In this document: positions 1-7,917 of the stretch, one piece after another
Layout: every line of letters starts with the position of its first letter
Numbering within the stretch: the first letter of the stretch is position 1
DNA from: DATHTC01 sp035456465
Lineage (GTDB): Bacteria; Actinomycetota; Thermoleophilia; Gaiellales; Gaiellaceae
Direction of reading: 5' to 3'
Length of the DNA: 64,000 nt
Assembly: GCA_035456465.1 (NCBI GenBank)
Contig: DATIDD010000063.1
Span: 4,337-68,336 of the forward strand
The notes under the pieces: generated by a model
The model's input: the letters and a program-made list of their open reading frames with translations, nothing else
The model's database searches: none
What the model was told of the DNA's origin: nothing
Position numbers and translations under genes: made by a program

Positions 1-15
1 GGCGGTCGGACCGCC
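1..15 (-). terminator. short stem-loop downstream of the uracil-DNA glycosylase gene
   Basis: GGCGGT and ACCGCC form a 6-bp stem around a CGG loop, 45 bp past the stop of the minus-strand glycosylase gene. There is no T-tract and the window edge cuts the context, so this is only a possible terminator. Confidence 0.3.
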
Positions 16-59
16 GCGCCTCCCACCGACGGGCAGTCGCCGCTGGCCGAGCGGGTAGG

Positions 60-575
60 TCAGCCGAGGGCGCGAGCCAGCTGCTCGCGGAACGCGGCGG
101 CACCGCCGTGGGACGGGTGGCGCACGTACGGGCCGTCGAGCTCCCGCCGGGCGAGCCGCCCGACCGGGATCGCCCGCCGCCCGGCCGCGAGCGCGTCCAG
201 GAACGGCCTCGACCGCGCGATCTCCGCCCGCGTCGGCGCGCGGTTCGAGCACGCCGTTCCGGGATGCGTCGGCACGAGGTTCCAGAGCAGCACCTCGTCG
301 GCGACGCCGAGCTCCGCCAGCACGCGGTGGACGATCGTCGCCGTGGCCTCGGCCGGCCCGATGCCCGTGAGCTGGCGCTCCGAGGTGAACGGGATCCCGG
401 AGACGCGCGCGCCGCGGTACCCCGCGGCCTCACCGACCAGCAGCACCGGCGCCGCCGCACGTCGGGCCAGGTACCGCCGGAGCCGCTCGCGGCGGAGCGC
501 CGAGGCGGCGTACTGGTTGTGCGTGCGCCCGATGTGCGCGCGGGCGAGCTCGTCGACGAGCGTGTCTGTGCTCAC
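60..575 (-). CDS. uracil-DNA glycosylase superfamily protein
   Basis: The 171-aa product resembles the UDG superfamily that removes uracil from DNA. The water-activating loop appears as GEAAGYRGARVSG (about residues 49-61), followed by WNLVPTHPG (98-106) and a C-terminal RHPSHGG (152-158) matching the substrate-binding His motif. It is shorter than most family 4/5 enzymes (about 200 aa) and lacks an obvious iron-sulfur Cys set, so substrate range is uncertain. I chose the GTG at 575 because the reading frame further upstream runs antisense through the acylphosphatase gene. It is divergent from that gene with only 24 bp between the two starts. Confidence 0.75.
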   Translation of the reverse strand: MSTDTLVDELARAHIGRTHNQYAASALRRERLRRYLARRAAAPVLLVGEAAGYRGARVSGIPFTSERQLTGIGPAEATATIVHRVLAELGVADEVLLWNLVPTHPGTACSNRAPTRAEIARSRPFLDALAAGRRAIPVGRLARRELDGPYVRHPSHGGAAAFREQLARALG

Positions 576-587
576 GATTCGAGTCTC

Positions 588-593
588 TACGAT
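588..593 (+). promoter_or_regulatory. -10 box for leaderless acylphosphatase mRNA
   Basis: TACGAT lies 6 nt before the ATG at 600, so the transcript would begin at or next to the start codon. There is no Shine-Dalgarno sequence. Confidence 0.5.
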
Positions 594-599
594 CGGCGC

Positions 600-866
600 A
601 TGATCCGCCGCCGTCTGCTCGTCCGCGGCTTCGTCCAGGGCGTCGGCTTCCGCTTCGCCGTCGCCCGACGGGCGGAGTCGGCGGGACTCGCCGGGTCGGT
701 GCGGAACCTTCCCGACGGCGGCGTCGAGGTGGTGCTCGAGGGGAGGCAGGACGCTGTCGAGCTGGTGACCTCGTTCTGCGCGGAGGGCCCGCGGGGGGCG
801 CGCGTGGACGCCGTGGAGGCGACGGACGAGGTGCCGGAGGGCCTTCGCGACTTCCGCGTCCGCTAG
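600..866 (+). CDS. acyP: acylphosphatase
   Basis: This 88-aa protein is full length for acylphosphatase, which hydrolyses the carboxyl-phosphate bond of small acyl phosphates in the cytoplasm. The signature VRGFVQGVGFRFAV (residues 8-21) holds the catalytic Arg, and SVRNLPDGGVEVVLEG (about 36-51) holds the catalytic Asn. The start is supported by a TACGAT box 6 nt upstream. Its 3' end overlaps the convergent nitroreductase gene by 4 bp. Identification is firm; the physiological substrate is unknown, as for most of this family. Confidence 0.93.
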   Translation: MIRRRLLVRGFVQGVGFRFAVARRAESAGLAGSVRNLPDGGVEVVLEGRQDAVELVTSFCAEGPRGARVDAVEATDEVPEGLRDFRVR

Positions 867-1450
867 CTCCAGCGCTCCCAGCGGACGAGCTCGTCGAGCG
901 GCCGCCGCCGTGACGCCGACCGGCTCGTCCTGACCGGATCCTCGTCGGCCGGATAGCCGAGCGTGACGACACCGATCGGCCGCACCGCGGCGGGGAACCC
1001 GACGGCCGCACGGAGCAAGTCCGGGTCCGGCGCGCCTGCGAAGGCCGCCGCGAGCCCGTCGTCCAGCGCGGCCAGCAGGGCGAGCATCATCAGTGCGCCG
1101 CCGTCCACGTACCAGTACGGCACCGGCCACTCGATCTCGCGCCCTTCGCGGTCGAGCTTGTCCGCCTCCCGGTAGCGGCGATGGTAGGCGTCCTCCTCCA
1201 CGCCGGCGACGAGGTGCGCGGGCGCCGACGAGATCCACGGCCGCTCGTACTCCGCCTCTCCGCACGCCTCGCCGACGGCGCGTCGCCGCGCCTCGTCGGT
1301 GACGACGACCAGCCGCTGGCCCTGTGTGAACCCTGCGCTCGGGACCCGCCGGACCACGCCGGCGACCCGCTCGAGCACGTCGCGCGGCACCGGGTCCGGC
1401 CGGTACGACCGGACCATCCGCCGGCGCGCGAGCACGTCACGGAAGTCCAC
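863..1450 (-). CDS. nitroreductase family protein
   Basis: The 195-aa product has the FMN-dependent nitroreductase fold signature: an N-terminal FRDVLARRRMVRSYRPDPV (residues 3-21), typical of the flavin phosphate-binding Arg cluster, a central GGALMMLALLAALDDGLAA helix (about 117-135), and a C-terminal PIGVVTLGYPADE flavin-binding segment (about 158-170). Such enzymes reduce nitro compounds, quinones or flavins with NAD(P)H. Start is GTG at 1450, backed by TAGCCT 6 nt upstream. Actual substrate cannot be told from sequence. Confidence 0.85.
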   Translation of the reverse strand: MDFRDVLARRRMVRSYRPDPVPRDVLERVAGVVRRVPSAGFTQGQRLVVVTDEARRRAVGEACGEAEYERPWISSAPAHLVAGVEEDAYHRRYREADKLDREGREIEWPVPYWYVDGGALMMLALLAALDDGLAAAFAGAPDPDLLRAAVGFPAAVRPIGVVTLGYPADEDPVRTSRSASRRRPLDELVRWERWS

Positions 1451-1456
1451 GAGGCG

Positions 1457-1462
1457 AGGCTA
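1457..1462 (-). promoter_or_regulatory. -10 box for leaderless nitroreductase mRNA
   Basis: On the minus strand TAGCCT ends 6 nt before the GTG at 1450. The box overlaps the last codons of the upstream secreted-protein gene. Confidence 0.45.
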
Positions 1463-2395
1463 GCGCTCGCGCGCGCAGATGCGGTCTCCGGCCATCACGC
1501 GGTCGAACGTCGCGTCGAACTCGCCGTCGCGCCCGCGGTCGGCCGCGGTGAGCCCGGCGCCCTCCCACTGGACGATCGGCGTGACGCCGGGACCCATCAC
1601 CGTGACGCGGTACCGCTCGCCGGTCGCGGCCGGACGGACGTCCTGGTTCGGGTAGCCGGGGAACGGCCGCTGCGGGACGAAGCTGTGGCAGAACGTGCCG
1701 GTGTCGCGGTGCGTGACGATGCCCGACTCGCGACGCCACCCCGCACCGTAGGCGGAGTTGTACGTGTCGATGTAGACGTTCCGGACGTAGCGGTCGCGCG
1801 GGTTCCCGTCCTTCGTCGTCCCGAAGCCGTACACGGGCGCGCCCGCGTAGGTGAGGCGGCCGAAGAGCCCCTGCGCCGCGAACCCGTACGTCCAGTTCGT
1901 GAACACCTCGAGCTGCGCGAGCGGCCCGCGCCAGTGCGAGACGTGGAGCTCGACGGCGGTGTGCTCGGGCCGCCACGGGTCGAAGCCGAGCAGCGGCTGG
2001 CGGCGCACCCACGCCTGCACCGCCCAGTACGAGCCGTCGGGCGCCCTGCAAGCGGCGGCGAGGTAGGCGAGCGCGGGGCCGTCGTAGGCGCGGCACACGT
2101 TGCGGAAGCGCTTCCACACGAGGCGCCCGTACCTGGCCAACCCGCCCGACAGGTCTCGCCGGAAGCGGACCTGCGGCCTGCTCGGGTCCGGCGTCCTCGC
2201 GTCGACGGCGCCCCACAGGAGCGCGTGCCGGACGCGCCCGTCCGGGCGGGTGTACGTGACGAGCGCCTGGCCCTTCGCGTCGACCTGCAACGAGCGGAGG
2301 CGGACGTCGACGTCCGGCAGTGCCTCGCTCGCCCGCGCGACACCGGCAGCCGCGAGCGCGGCGACGGAGAGCAGGAGGACGACCGCGACCCGCAC
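1460..2395 (-). CDS. secreted protein of unknown function
   Basis: I do not recognise this 311-aa protein. It begins with a clear signal peptide (RVAVVLLLSVAALAAAGVARA, ending near residue 22), so it is exported. The mature part is rich in Trp, Tyr and Arg (for example FTNWTYGFAAQGLFGRLTYAG, about 164-184) and has conserved-looking Cys at about 101, 116, 237 and 307, which could pair in disulfides. There are no transmembrane helices after the signal. Start is GTG at 2395 with a weak GAGGG about 8 nt upstream. It lies downstream of guaA in the same direction, but after a stem-loop. Confidence 0.7.
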   Translation of the reverse strand: MRVAVVLLLSVAALAAAGVARASEALPDVDVRLRSLQVDAKGQALVTYTRPDGRVRHALLWGAVDARTPDPSRPQVRFRRDLSGGLARYGRLVWKRFRNVCRAYDGPALAYLAAACRAPDGSYWAVQAWVRRQPLLGFDPWRPEHTAVELHVSHWRGPLAQLEVFTNWTYGFAAQGLFGRLTYAGAPVYGFGTTKDGNPRDRYVRNVYIDTYNSAYGAGWRRESGIVTHRDTGTFCHSFVPQRPFPGYPNQDVRPAATGERYRVTVMGPGVTPIVQWEGAGLTAADRGRDGEFDATFDRVMAGDRICARER

Positions 2396-2511
2396 GAGAG
2401 AACCCTCGGCAGGTCACGGACAAGCCTGTTCACCCGGATGTGTGATCCGCTCCCGCGGCGGCGACCACAGCACAGGCGGAGGCCAGTGCGAACGGGAACG
2501 GCGGGCTCGCG

Positions 2512-2530
2512 GGGGAACCATCGGTTCCCC
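2512..2530 (-). terminator. stem-loop after guaA
   Basis: GGGGAACC (2512-2519) and GGTTCCCC (2523-2530) form a perfect 8-bp stem with a 3-nt loop just past the guaA stop codon. No T-tract follows on the minus strand, so it is a probable transcript 3' end rather than a classical intrinsic terminator. Confidence 0.5.
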
Positions 2531-2535
2531 ACGCC

Positions 2536-4086
2536 TCATTCCCACTCGATCGTGCTCGGCGGCTTGCTGCTGATGTCGAGCGCGACGCGGTTGACCTCGG
2601 GGATCTCGTTGATGATCCGGCTCGAGATCGTCTCGAGCACGTCGTAGGGCAGGCGCGCCCAGTCGGCGGTCATCGCGTCCTCGCTCGTGACGGCGCGGAT
2701 CACGATCGGGTACGCGTACGTCCGCTCGTCCCCCTGGACGCCGACCGAGCGGATCGCCGGCAGGACCGCGAACGACTGCCAGAGCTTCCGGTACCAGCCG
2801 GCGCGCCGGATCTCCTCCTGGAGGATCGCGTCGGCCTGCCGGAGCACGGCGAGCCGGTCCTCCGTGACCTCTCCGATGATCCGGATCGCGAGGCCTGGCC
2901 CCGGGAACGGCTGGCGCCACACCATCCGCTCCGGCATCCCCAGCTCCTCGCCGACGCGGCGAACCTCGTCCTTGAACAGGAGCCGCAGCGGCTCGACCAG
3001 CTGCATCCGCATGTCGGCGGGGAGGCCGCCGACGTTGTGGTGGCTCTTGATCTTGGCCGCGACGCCCTCCGTCCCGCCCGACTCGATCACGTCCGAGTAC
3101 AGCGTCCCCTGCACGAGGTAGCGGACGTCGCCGAGCCTCCGTGCCTCCTCCTCGAACACGCGGATGAACTCCTCGCCGATGCGCCGCCGCTTCTCCTCGG
3201 GGTCGTCGACCCCCGCGAGGCGGGCGAGGAAGCGCTCCTGCGCCTGGACATGCACGAGGGGCACGTGGAAGTGGCCGTCGAACGTCTCCACCACCTGCTC
3301 CGCCTCGCCCTGCCGAAGGAAGCCGTGGTCGACGAACACGCAGGTGAGCTGGTCGCCGACGGCCTTGTGGACGAGCAGGGCGGCGACCGCGGAGTCGACG
3401 CCGCCAGAGAGCGCGCAGAGCACGCGCTCCGAGCCGACCTGCGCGCGGATCCGCTCGACCTGCTCCTCGATCACCGCGGCGGGCGTCCACGCCGGCGGCG
3501 CGCCCGCGACCTCGTAGAGGAAGTTCTTCAGCAGGTCCTGCCCGTGCGGCGTGTGCACGACCTCGGGGTGGAACTGGACGCCGTAGAGGCGTCGCTCGCC
3601 GTGCTCGAACGCGGCGACCGGCGTCGAGGGGGAGCCCGCCGTGACCCGCGCTCCCTCCGGCGCGGCGACGACGGAGTCGCGGTGGCTCATCCACACGGTC
3701 TGGTCGTCGGGGAGGCCGGCGAACAGCTCGCTCTCCTCGGCGTGCAGCTCGGTCTTGCCGAACTCGGACACGCCGGTGCGGTCGACGCGGCCCCCGCCCT
3801 CCAGGGCGATCAGCTGCATCCCGTAGCAGATCCCGAGCGTCGGGATCCCGAGGTCGAGGATCGCCGGGTCGATCCGCGGGGCGCCCTGCGCGTAGACGGA
3901 GGCCGGGCCGCCGGAGAGGACGAGCGCGTGCGGGTTGCGGCGCGCGATCTGCTCGGCGCTCAGCGTGTGCGGGACGAGCTCGGAGTAGACGCGCGCCTCG
4001 CGGACACGGCGGGCGATCAGCTGCGAGTACTGGCCGCCGAGGTCGACGACGAGGACGGGGCGCTCCTCCGGCGACGGCCCGGGCAG
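2536..4086 (-). CDS. guaA: GMP synthase (glutamine-hydrolysing)
   Basis: This enzyme converts XMP, ATP and glutamine to GMP, the last step of guanine nucleotide synthesis. The N-terminal amidotransferase domain has DLGGQYSQL (15-23), nucleophile Cys87 in GICYGMQ and the GVQFHPEV His/Glu site. The ATP-pyrophosphatase domain has the P-loop SGGVDS and the C-terminal dimerisation domain ends DISSKPPSTIEWE. No ATG, GTG or TTG exists in this frame before the amidotransferase domain. The best start is CTG at 4084-4086, preceded by GAGG that overlaps the guaB stop, giving 516 aa, the normal length. It follows guaB in an operon. Confidence 0.95.
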   Translation of the reverse strand: MPGPSPEERPVLVVDLGGQYSQLIARRVREARVYSELVPHTLSAEQIARRNPHALVLSGGPASVYAQGAPRIDPAILDLGIPTLGICYGMQLIALEGGGRVDRTGVSEFGKTELHAEESELFAGLPDDQTVWMSHRDSVVAAPEGARVTAGSPSTPVAAFEHGERRLYGVQFHPEVVHTPHGQDLLKNFLYEVAGAPPAWTPAAVIEEQVERIRAQVGSERVLCALSGGVDSAVAALLVHKAVGDQLTCVFVDHGFLRQGEAEQVVETFDGHFHVPLVHVQAQERFLARLAGVDDPEEKRRRIGEEFIRVFEEEARRLGDVRYLVQGTLYSDVIESGGTEGVAAKIKSHHNVGGLPADMRMQLVEPLRLLFKDEVRRVGEELGMPERMVWRQPFPGPGLAIRIIGEVTEDRLAVLRQADAILQEEIRRAGWYRKLWQSFAVLPAIRSVGVQGDERTYAYPIVIRAVTSEDAMTADWARLPYDVLETISSRIINEIPEVNRVALDISSKPPSTIEWE

Positions 4087-4096
4087 GCTGACGACC

Positions 4097-5614
4097 TCAG
4101 CTGCCGCCCCGGTAATTGGGCGCCTCCTTCGTGATCGTGACGTCGTGCGGGTGGCTCTCGCGGAGGCCCGCGCCGGTGATGCGGACGAACTGGGCCTCCT
4201 TCAGCGCCGCCAGGTGCGCGGCGCCGCAGTAGCCCATCGCCTGGCGGACGCCGCCGACGAGCTGGTAGAGGATCGGCGCGACGGGGCCCTTGTAGGCGAC
4301 GCGGCCCTCGATCCCCTCCGGCACGAGCTTGTCCACGTCCTCCACGTCACCCTGGAAGTACCGGTCCTTCGAGAACGACCGCGCGCGCATCGCGCCGAGC
4401 GAGCCCATCCCGCGGTACTCCTTGAAGCGCTCGCCCTGCAGCACGATCACGTCCCCGGGGGACTCGTCGGTGCCGGCGAGCATCGAGCCGAGCATGACCG
4501 CGTCCGCCCCGGCCGCCAGTGCCTTGGCCACGTCGCCGGAGGAGGTGATCCCGCCGTCCGCGATCACCGGCACGCCGTGCGGCGCCGCCGCGCGGGCGAC
4601 GTCGTGCACCGCCGTGATCTGCGGCACGCCGACGCCGGCGACGACACGGGTCGTGCAGATCGAGCCGGGGCCGATCCCGACCTTGAGCCCGTCCGCGCCC
4701 GCGTCGATCAGCGCCTCGGCCGCCTCGGCCGTGGCGATGTTCCCCGCCACGACCTCGACCTCGAGGCTCGACGCGAGCCGCCGCACCATCTCGACGACAC
4801 CCGCCGAGTGGCCGTGCGCCGTGTCGACGACGAGCACGTCGACCTCCGCCTCCGCGAGCGCCTCGGCACGCTCGACCGCGTCGGAGCCGACGCCGACCGC
4901 AGCGCCGACGCGGAGGCGTCCCTGCTCGTCCTTCGCGGCGCGCGGGTAGTCGATCCGCTTCTGGATGTCCTTGACGGTGATCAGCCCGCGCAGGCGGCCG
5001 TCGGCGTCGACCACCGGCAGCTTCTCGACCTTGTGCCGGTGGAGGATCTCCTCGGCCTGCTCGATCGTGGTGCCGACGGGCGCAGTGATCAGGTTCCGCG
5101 AGGTCATCAGCGCGGACACGGGCTGCGCCGTGTCGGTCTCGAAGCGCAGGTCGCGGTTGGTGAGGATCCCGACGAGCACGCCGCCCTCGTCCGTGATCGG
5201 GACGCCCGAGACGCGGTACTCGCGCATGAGCGCGAGCGCGTCGGCGACGGCGGCGTCGGGCGGGAGCGTCAGCGGCTCGACGATCATCCCGGCCTCGGAG
5301 CGCTTCACCTTGTCGACCTCGGCGACCTGGTCGGCGATCGACAGGTTCCGGTGGACGATCCCGAGCCCTCCCTCCCGGGCGAGCGCGATCGCGAGCCGGG
5401 CCTCGGTGACGGTGTCCATCGCGGCCGACACGATCGGGATCGCGAGCTCCACGTCGCGCGTGACGCGGGTCCGCGTCGAGACGTCGTTGGGGAGCACGTG
5501 CGAGTCGGCCGGCACGAGCAGCACGTCGTCGAAGGTGAGGCCCTCCTTCGCGAACTTCCGCTCGAGGAGGAGAAGGCGCTCGAGCTCTGCGCGTCCGACC
5601 TGCAGCTCCGTCAA
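4097..5614 (-). CDS. guaB: inosine-5'-monophosphate dehydrogenase
   Basis: IMP dehydrogenase oxidises IMP to XMP with NAD+, the committed step to GMP; guaA directly downstream uses the product. The barrel begins FAKEGLTFDDVLLVPADSHV, a two-CBS Bateman domain sits at about residues 95-220, and the catalytic Cys is Cys320 in GPGSICTTRV. I place the start at TTG 5614 (505 aa) because TACCCT lies exactly 7 nt upstream and family members begin near this point. A GTG at 5674 would add 20 residues but abuts a repeat element. Start confidence is moderate; function is certain. Confidence 0.95.
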   Translation of the reverse strand: MTELQVGRAELERLLLLERKFAKEGLTFDDVLLVPADSHVLPNDVSTRTRVTRDVELAIPIVSAAMDTVTEARLAIALAREGGLGIVHRNLSIADQVAEVDKVKRSEAGMIVEPLTLPPDAAVADALALMREYRVSGVPITDEGGVLVGILTNRDLRFETDTAQPVSALMTSRNLITAPVGTTIEQAEEILHRHKVEKLPVVDADGRLRGLITVKDIQKRIDYPRAAKDEQGRLRVGAAVGVGSDAVERAEALAEAEVDVLVVDTAHGHSAGVVEMVRRLASSLEVEVVAGNIATAEAAEALIDAGADGLKVGIGPGSICTTRVVAGVGVPQITAVHDVARAAAPHGVPVIADGGITSSGDVAKALAAGADAVMLGSMLAGTDESPGDVIVLQGERFKEYRGMGSLGAMRARSFSKDRYFQGDVEDVDKLVPEGIEGRVAYKGPVAPILYQLVGGVRQAMGYCGAAHLAALKEAQFVRITGAGLRESHPHDVTITKEAPNYRGGS

Positions 5615-5621
5615 GGAGCGC

Positions 5622-5627
5622 AGGGTA
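5622..5627 (-). promoter_or_regulatory. -10 box for leaderless guaB mRNA
   Basis: TACCCT on the minus strand is separated by 7 nt from a TTG codon at 5614. This is the same geometry as the other leaderless genes in the window and decides the start of guaB. Confidence 0.45.
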
Positions 5628-5677
5628 ACAGCGTGTCCGGCGGGCGCCGCGGAGGCCTGTGGAGGGACCGGCACGCT

Positions 5678-5725
5678 CTCGACACGGTGCGGCCATGTCC
5701 GGGGACAGTCCCAGGGACTGTCCCC
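5678..5725 (+). repeat. dispersed palindromic repeat, copy 1
   Basis: This 48-bp element matches 44 of 48 bases, without gaps, with the reverse complement of 15182-15229. Its 3' half is a perfect palindrome with 12-bp arms GGGGACAGTCCC/GGGACTGTCCCC around one A; the 5' half (from CTCGACAC) is the conserved flank. It sits between pfkB and guaB. A palindrome with a conserved flank, placed between genes, resembles REP elements moved by Y1 (RAYT) transposases, but no such transposase is in the window. Confidence 0.8.
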
Positions 5726-5733
5726 GGACGGTG

Positions 5734-6687
5734 CTACGCGTTGACGGAGGCGAGCTCCTCGACCCGGACGCTCATTGCCTGGCGCCCCACCTCGCGCGGG
5801 TCGAAGCGCCCCGCGCCGACCTCGAGCGTCGAGGCCGCCCCGGCGGCGACCGCGGTCCGCAGGGCGTCCTCGAGCGGACGGCCGTCGAGCCGCGCGGCGA
5901 GGAAGCCGGCGAGGAGCACGTCGCCGGCGCCGACCGCGGACACCGGCTCGAGCCGCGCCGCGTGCGCGTGCAAGCGGCGCACGGTCCGGTCCTCCCGCAG
6001 CAGCGCGAAGCAGCCGTCGTCGCGCGTGATCAGGACGTTGCGCGGGCCGAGCTCGGCGACCGCGTCGAGGGCCATCGCGAAGTCCTCGTCATCGCTGAAC
6101 TCCTGGCCGACGAGCGCCTCCGCCTCGACGACGTTCGGCGAGACCAGATGCGGCTCCGCCTCGGCCCCGAGTCGCAGCGGCATCCCCTCCGAGTCGAGGA
6201 CCGTCTGCACCCCTCGGCGGTTGAGCTCGCGGATCGCCTCGCCGTAGAACCCGTCGTCGACGCCCCGCGGCAGCGAGCCTGCGAAGACGACGGCGTCGGC
6301 GCCGCGCGACAGATACCGAAGCTTCGCGAGGAGCATCTCCAGCTCCTCGGGCGAGACGTGAGGGCCCCACTCGTTGATCTCGGTGTAGGTGCCGGTGGTC
6401 GGGTCGACGACCGCGGTGGAGGTCCGGGACTCGTCGGCGATGCGGACGAAGTCGTTGAGGATCGCCTCGGCGGTCAGCTCCTCGACGATGCGCGTGCCGG
6501 TGCGGCCGCCGGCGAGGCCGGTCGCGACGACCGGGACCTCGAGCTGCTTCAGCGCCCGCGCGACGTTGATCCCCTTGCCGCCGGCGAGGGTCATCCCCTG
6601 GCTCGCGCGATGGCGATGCCCGAGCTGCGCGTTCGGCACCGTCAGCGTGCGGTCGACGGCGGCGTTCAGCGTGACCGTGACGATCAC
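5734..6687 (-). CDS. 1-phosphofructokinase-type PfkB sugar kinase
   Basis: The 317-aa product belongs to the PfkB/ribokinase family, subgroup of 1-phosphofructokinase and tagatose-6-phosphate kinase. The N-terminus VTVTLNAAVDRTL and GGKGINVARALK (about 37-48) match the substrate site, and the C-terminal VGAGDVLLAGFLA carries the catalytic Asp of the GAGD motif; Val replaces the usual Ser after it. It phosphorylates a sugar phosphate with ATP in the cytoplasm; which one is not shown. GTG start at 6687 overlaps the dacA stop (GTGA), so the two are co-transcribed. No fructose PTS genes are nearby. Confidence 0.85.
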   Translation of the reverse strand: MIVTVTLNAAVDRTLTVPNAQLGHRHRASQGMTLAGGKGINVARALKQLEVPVVATGLAGGRTGTRIVEELTAEAILNDFVRIADESRTSTAVVDPTTGTYTEINEWGPHVSPEELEMLLAKLRYLSRGADAVVFAGSLPRGVDDGFYGEAIRELNRRGVQTVLDSEGMPLRLGAEAEPHLVSPNVVEAEALVGQEFSDDEDFAMALDAVAELGPRNVLITRDDGCFALLREDRTVRRLHAHAARLEPVSAVGAGDVLLAGFLAARLDGRPLEDALRTAVAAGAASTLEVGAGRFDPREVGRQAMSVRVEELASVNA

Positions 6688-7796
6688 GAGAAGAGCCCCG
6701 CCACGTTCTCGAGCGTCCGGGTGGCGTACCAGCGCACGCGTCCGGCCACGCCCGGCTTCTGGACGGTCACGGCGGCGACGAGCGGCCGGGTCGCGAGCAG
6801 CTCGCGGCCGCGGTAGACGCGCACCTCGCCGACGGGCCGCCCACGTTGGACGGGGAGCTCGAGCGCGCTCGGCGCGACGACGCGCTCGACCAGCGGCCTG
6901 CCGACGCGGACGACGCGCGTCGCGCCCGCGGCGGCGACCAGCGGCACCGCAGCTTTCCCGTAGGGGAGCGCCGCGCGCGCGTAGACCTTCCCCTCTTGGA
7001 CGAGCGGGACGACGCGGTACTGAGCGAGCCCCCACGAGAGCAGCTCGGCGAGGTCGTCGTTCCGCGACGAGCGCGTCGGCGCGCCGAGGATCGTCGCGTA
7101 GACGGTCAGGCCGCGACCGCGGGCGGCGGCGACCTCCGACCAGCCGGCAGCGGCGGTGTGGCCCGTCTTCACGCCCAGCAGGCCGGGAAAGCGCCCGAGC
7201 AGATCGTTCCAGGTGGAGAGCGTTCGCCCCGCCGCCCGGGCGCTGCGCCGGCCGACCGTCTCGCGGATGGTGGGATCGCGCATCGCCACACGTGCGAGCT
7301 TCGTCACGTCACGGGCGCTCGAGACGTGACCGGCGACGTCGAGCCCGTCGGGCCGGACGAAGTGCGTGTCGCGAAGCTCGAGCCGGGCCGCCTTCCGGTT
7401 CATCAGCGCCGCGAACGCCGGGACGCTGCCCGCGACGTGGATCGCCAGCGCGGTCGCCGCGTCGTTCGCGCTCTGGATCAGGGCCGCCTCCACGAGGTCG
7501 CGAACGGTCACGCGCTCGCCGGCGCGCAGGTCGATCGTCGACTCGCCGATCGCCGCGGAACGCCGGTCGACGGTGACGACGTCGTCGAGGTCGGCCCGCT
7601 CGAGCGCGACGAGCACGGTCATGAGCTTCGTGATCGACGCGATCGGGACGCGGTCGTCGGGCTCGTGCGCGAGCAGCACCTCGCCGGTCGTCCCGTTCTG
7701 GACGAACCACGCGCGCGCGTCGACGTCGGGGCCGGCGGCGGATGCAGGGGCGGCGAGGAGCAGGGCCGCGAGCAGGGCGACGAGGCTGAGCCTCAC
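6684..7796 (-). CDS. dacA: D-alanyl-D-alanine carboxypeptidase (PBP5-like)
   Basis: This serine carboxypeptidase trims the terminal D-Ala from peptidoglycan stem peptides outside the membrane. A signal peptide covers residues 1-20. Active-site motifs are all present: SITK (Ser54-Lys57), SAN (109-111) and KTG (210-212). A C-terminal beta domain follows (about 270-345), and the last residues ATRTLENVAGLFS could be an amphipathic membrane anchor. At 370 aa it is typical of the family. GTG start at 7796 has TACCCT 8 nt upstream. It heads a two-gene operon with pfkB. Confidence 0.93.
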   Translation of the reverse strand: MRLSLVALLAALLLAAPASAAGPDVDARAWFVQNGTTGEVLLAHEPDDRVPIASITKLMTVLVALERADLDDVVTVDRRSAAIGESTIDLRAGERVTVRDLVEAALIQSANDAATALAIHVAGSVPAFAALMNRKAARLELRDTHFVRPDGLDVAGHVSSARDVTKLARVAMRDPTIRETVGRRSARAAGRTLSTWNDLLGRFPGLLGVKTGHTAAAGWSEVAAARGRGLTVYATILGAPTRSSRNDDLAELLSWGLAQYRVVPLVQEGKVYARAALPYGKAAVPLVAAAGATRVVRVGRPLVERVVAPSALELPVQRGRPVGEVRVYRGRELLATRPLVAAVTVQKPGVAGRVRWYATRTLENVAGLFS

Positions 7797-7804
7797 GTGG
7801 GCAG

Positions 7805-7810
7805 AGGGTA
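7805..7810 (-). promoter_or_regulatory. -10 box for leaderless dacA mRNA
   Basis: TACCCT on the minus strand ends 8 nt before the GTG at 7796; no ribosome-binding site is visible. Confidence 0.4.
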
Positions 7811-7917
7811 CTCCACCGCGGGCCGAGCCCGGGAGGCGCCCACGCGATGGCGGCCGGCGGCGCGAGGCGGCGGCGGAGCCGAGCCCTGCTCGGCGGGAGC
7901 CGGCGCCGGCCGAGGCG

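Noticed and set aside
40..62. Stretch GGCCGAGCGGGTAGG resembling the D-arm of a Ser/Leu tRNA
   Set aside because: No matching anticodon or T-arm follows, no acceptor stem can be formed, and the segment runs into the end of the glycosylase gene.
572..585. GATTCGAGTC looking like a tRNA T-loop
   Set aside because: No tRNA cloverleaf can be drawn around it; it lies at the start of the glycosylase gene in a 24-bp divergent gap.
108..602. Long open plus-strand frame ahead of the acylphosphatase ATG
   Set aside because: It is antisense to the uracil-DNA glycosylase-like gene, has an Arg/Pro-rich composition typical of a GC-rich shadow frame, and the acylphosphatase fold begins exactly at 600.
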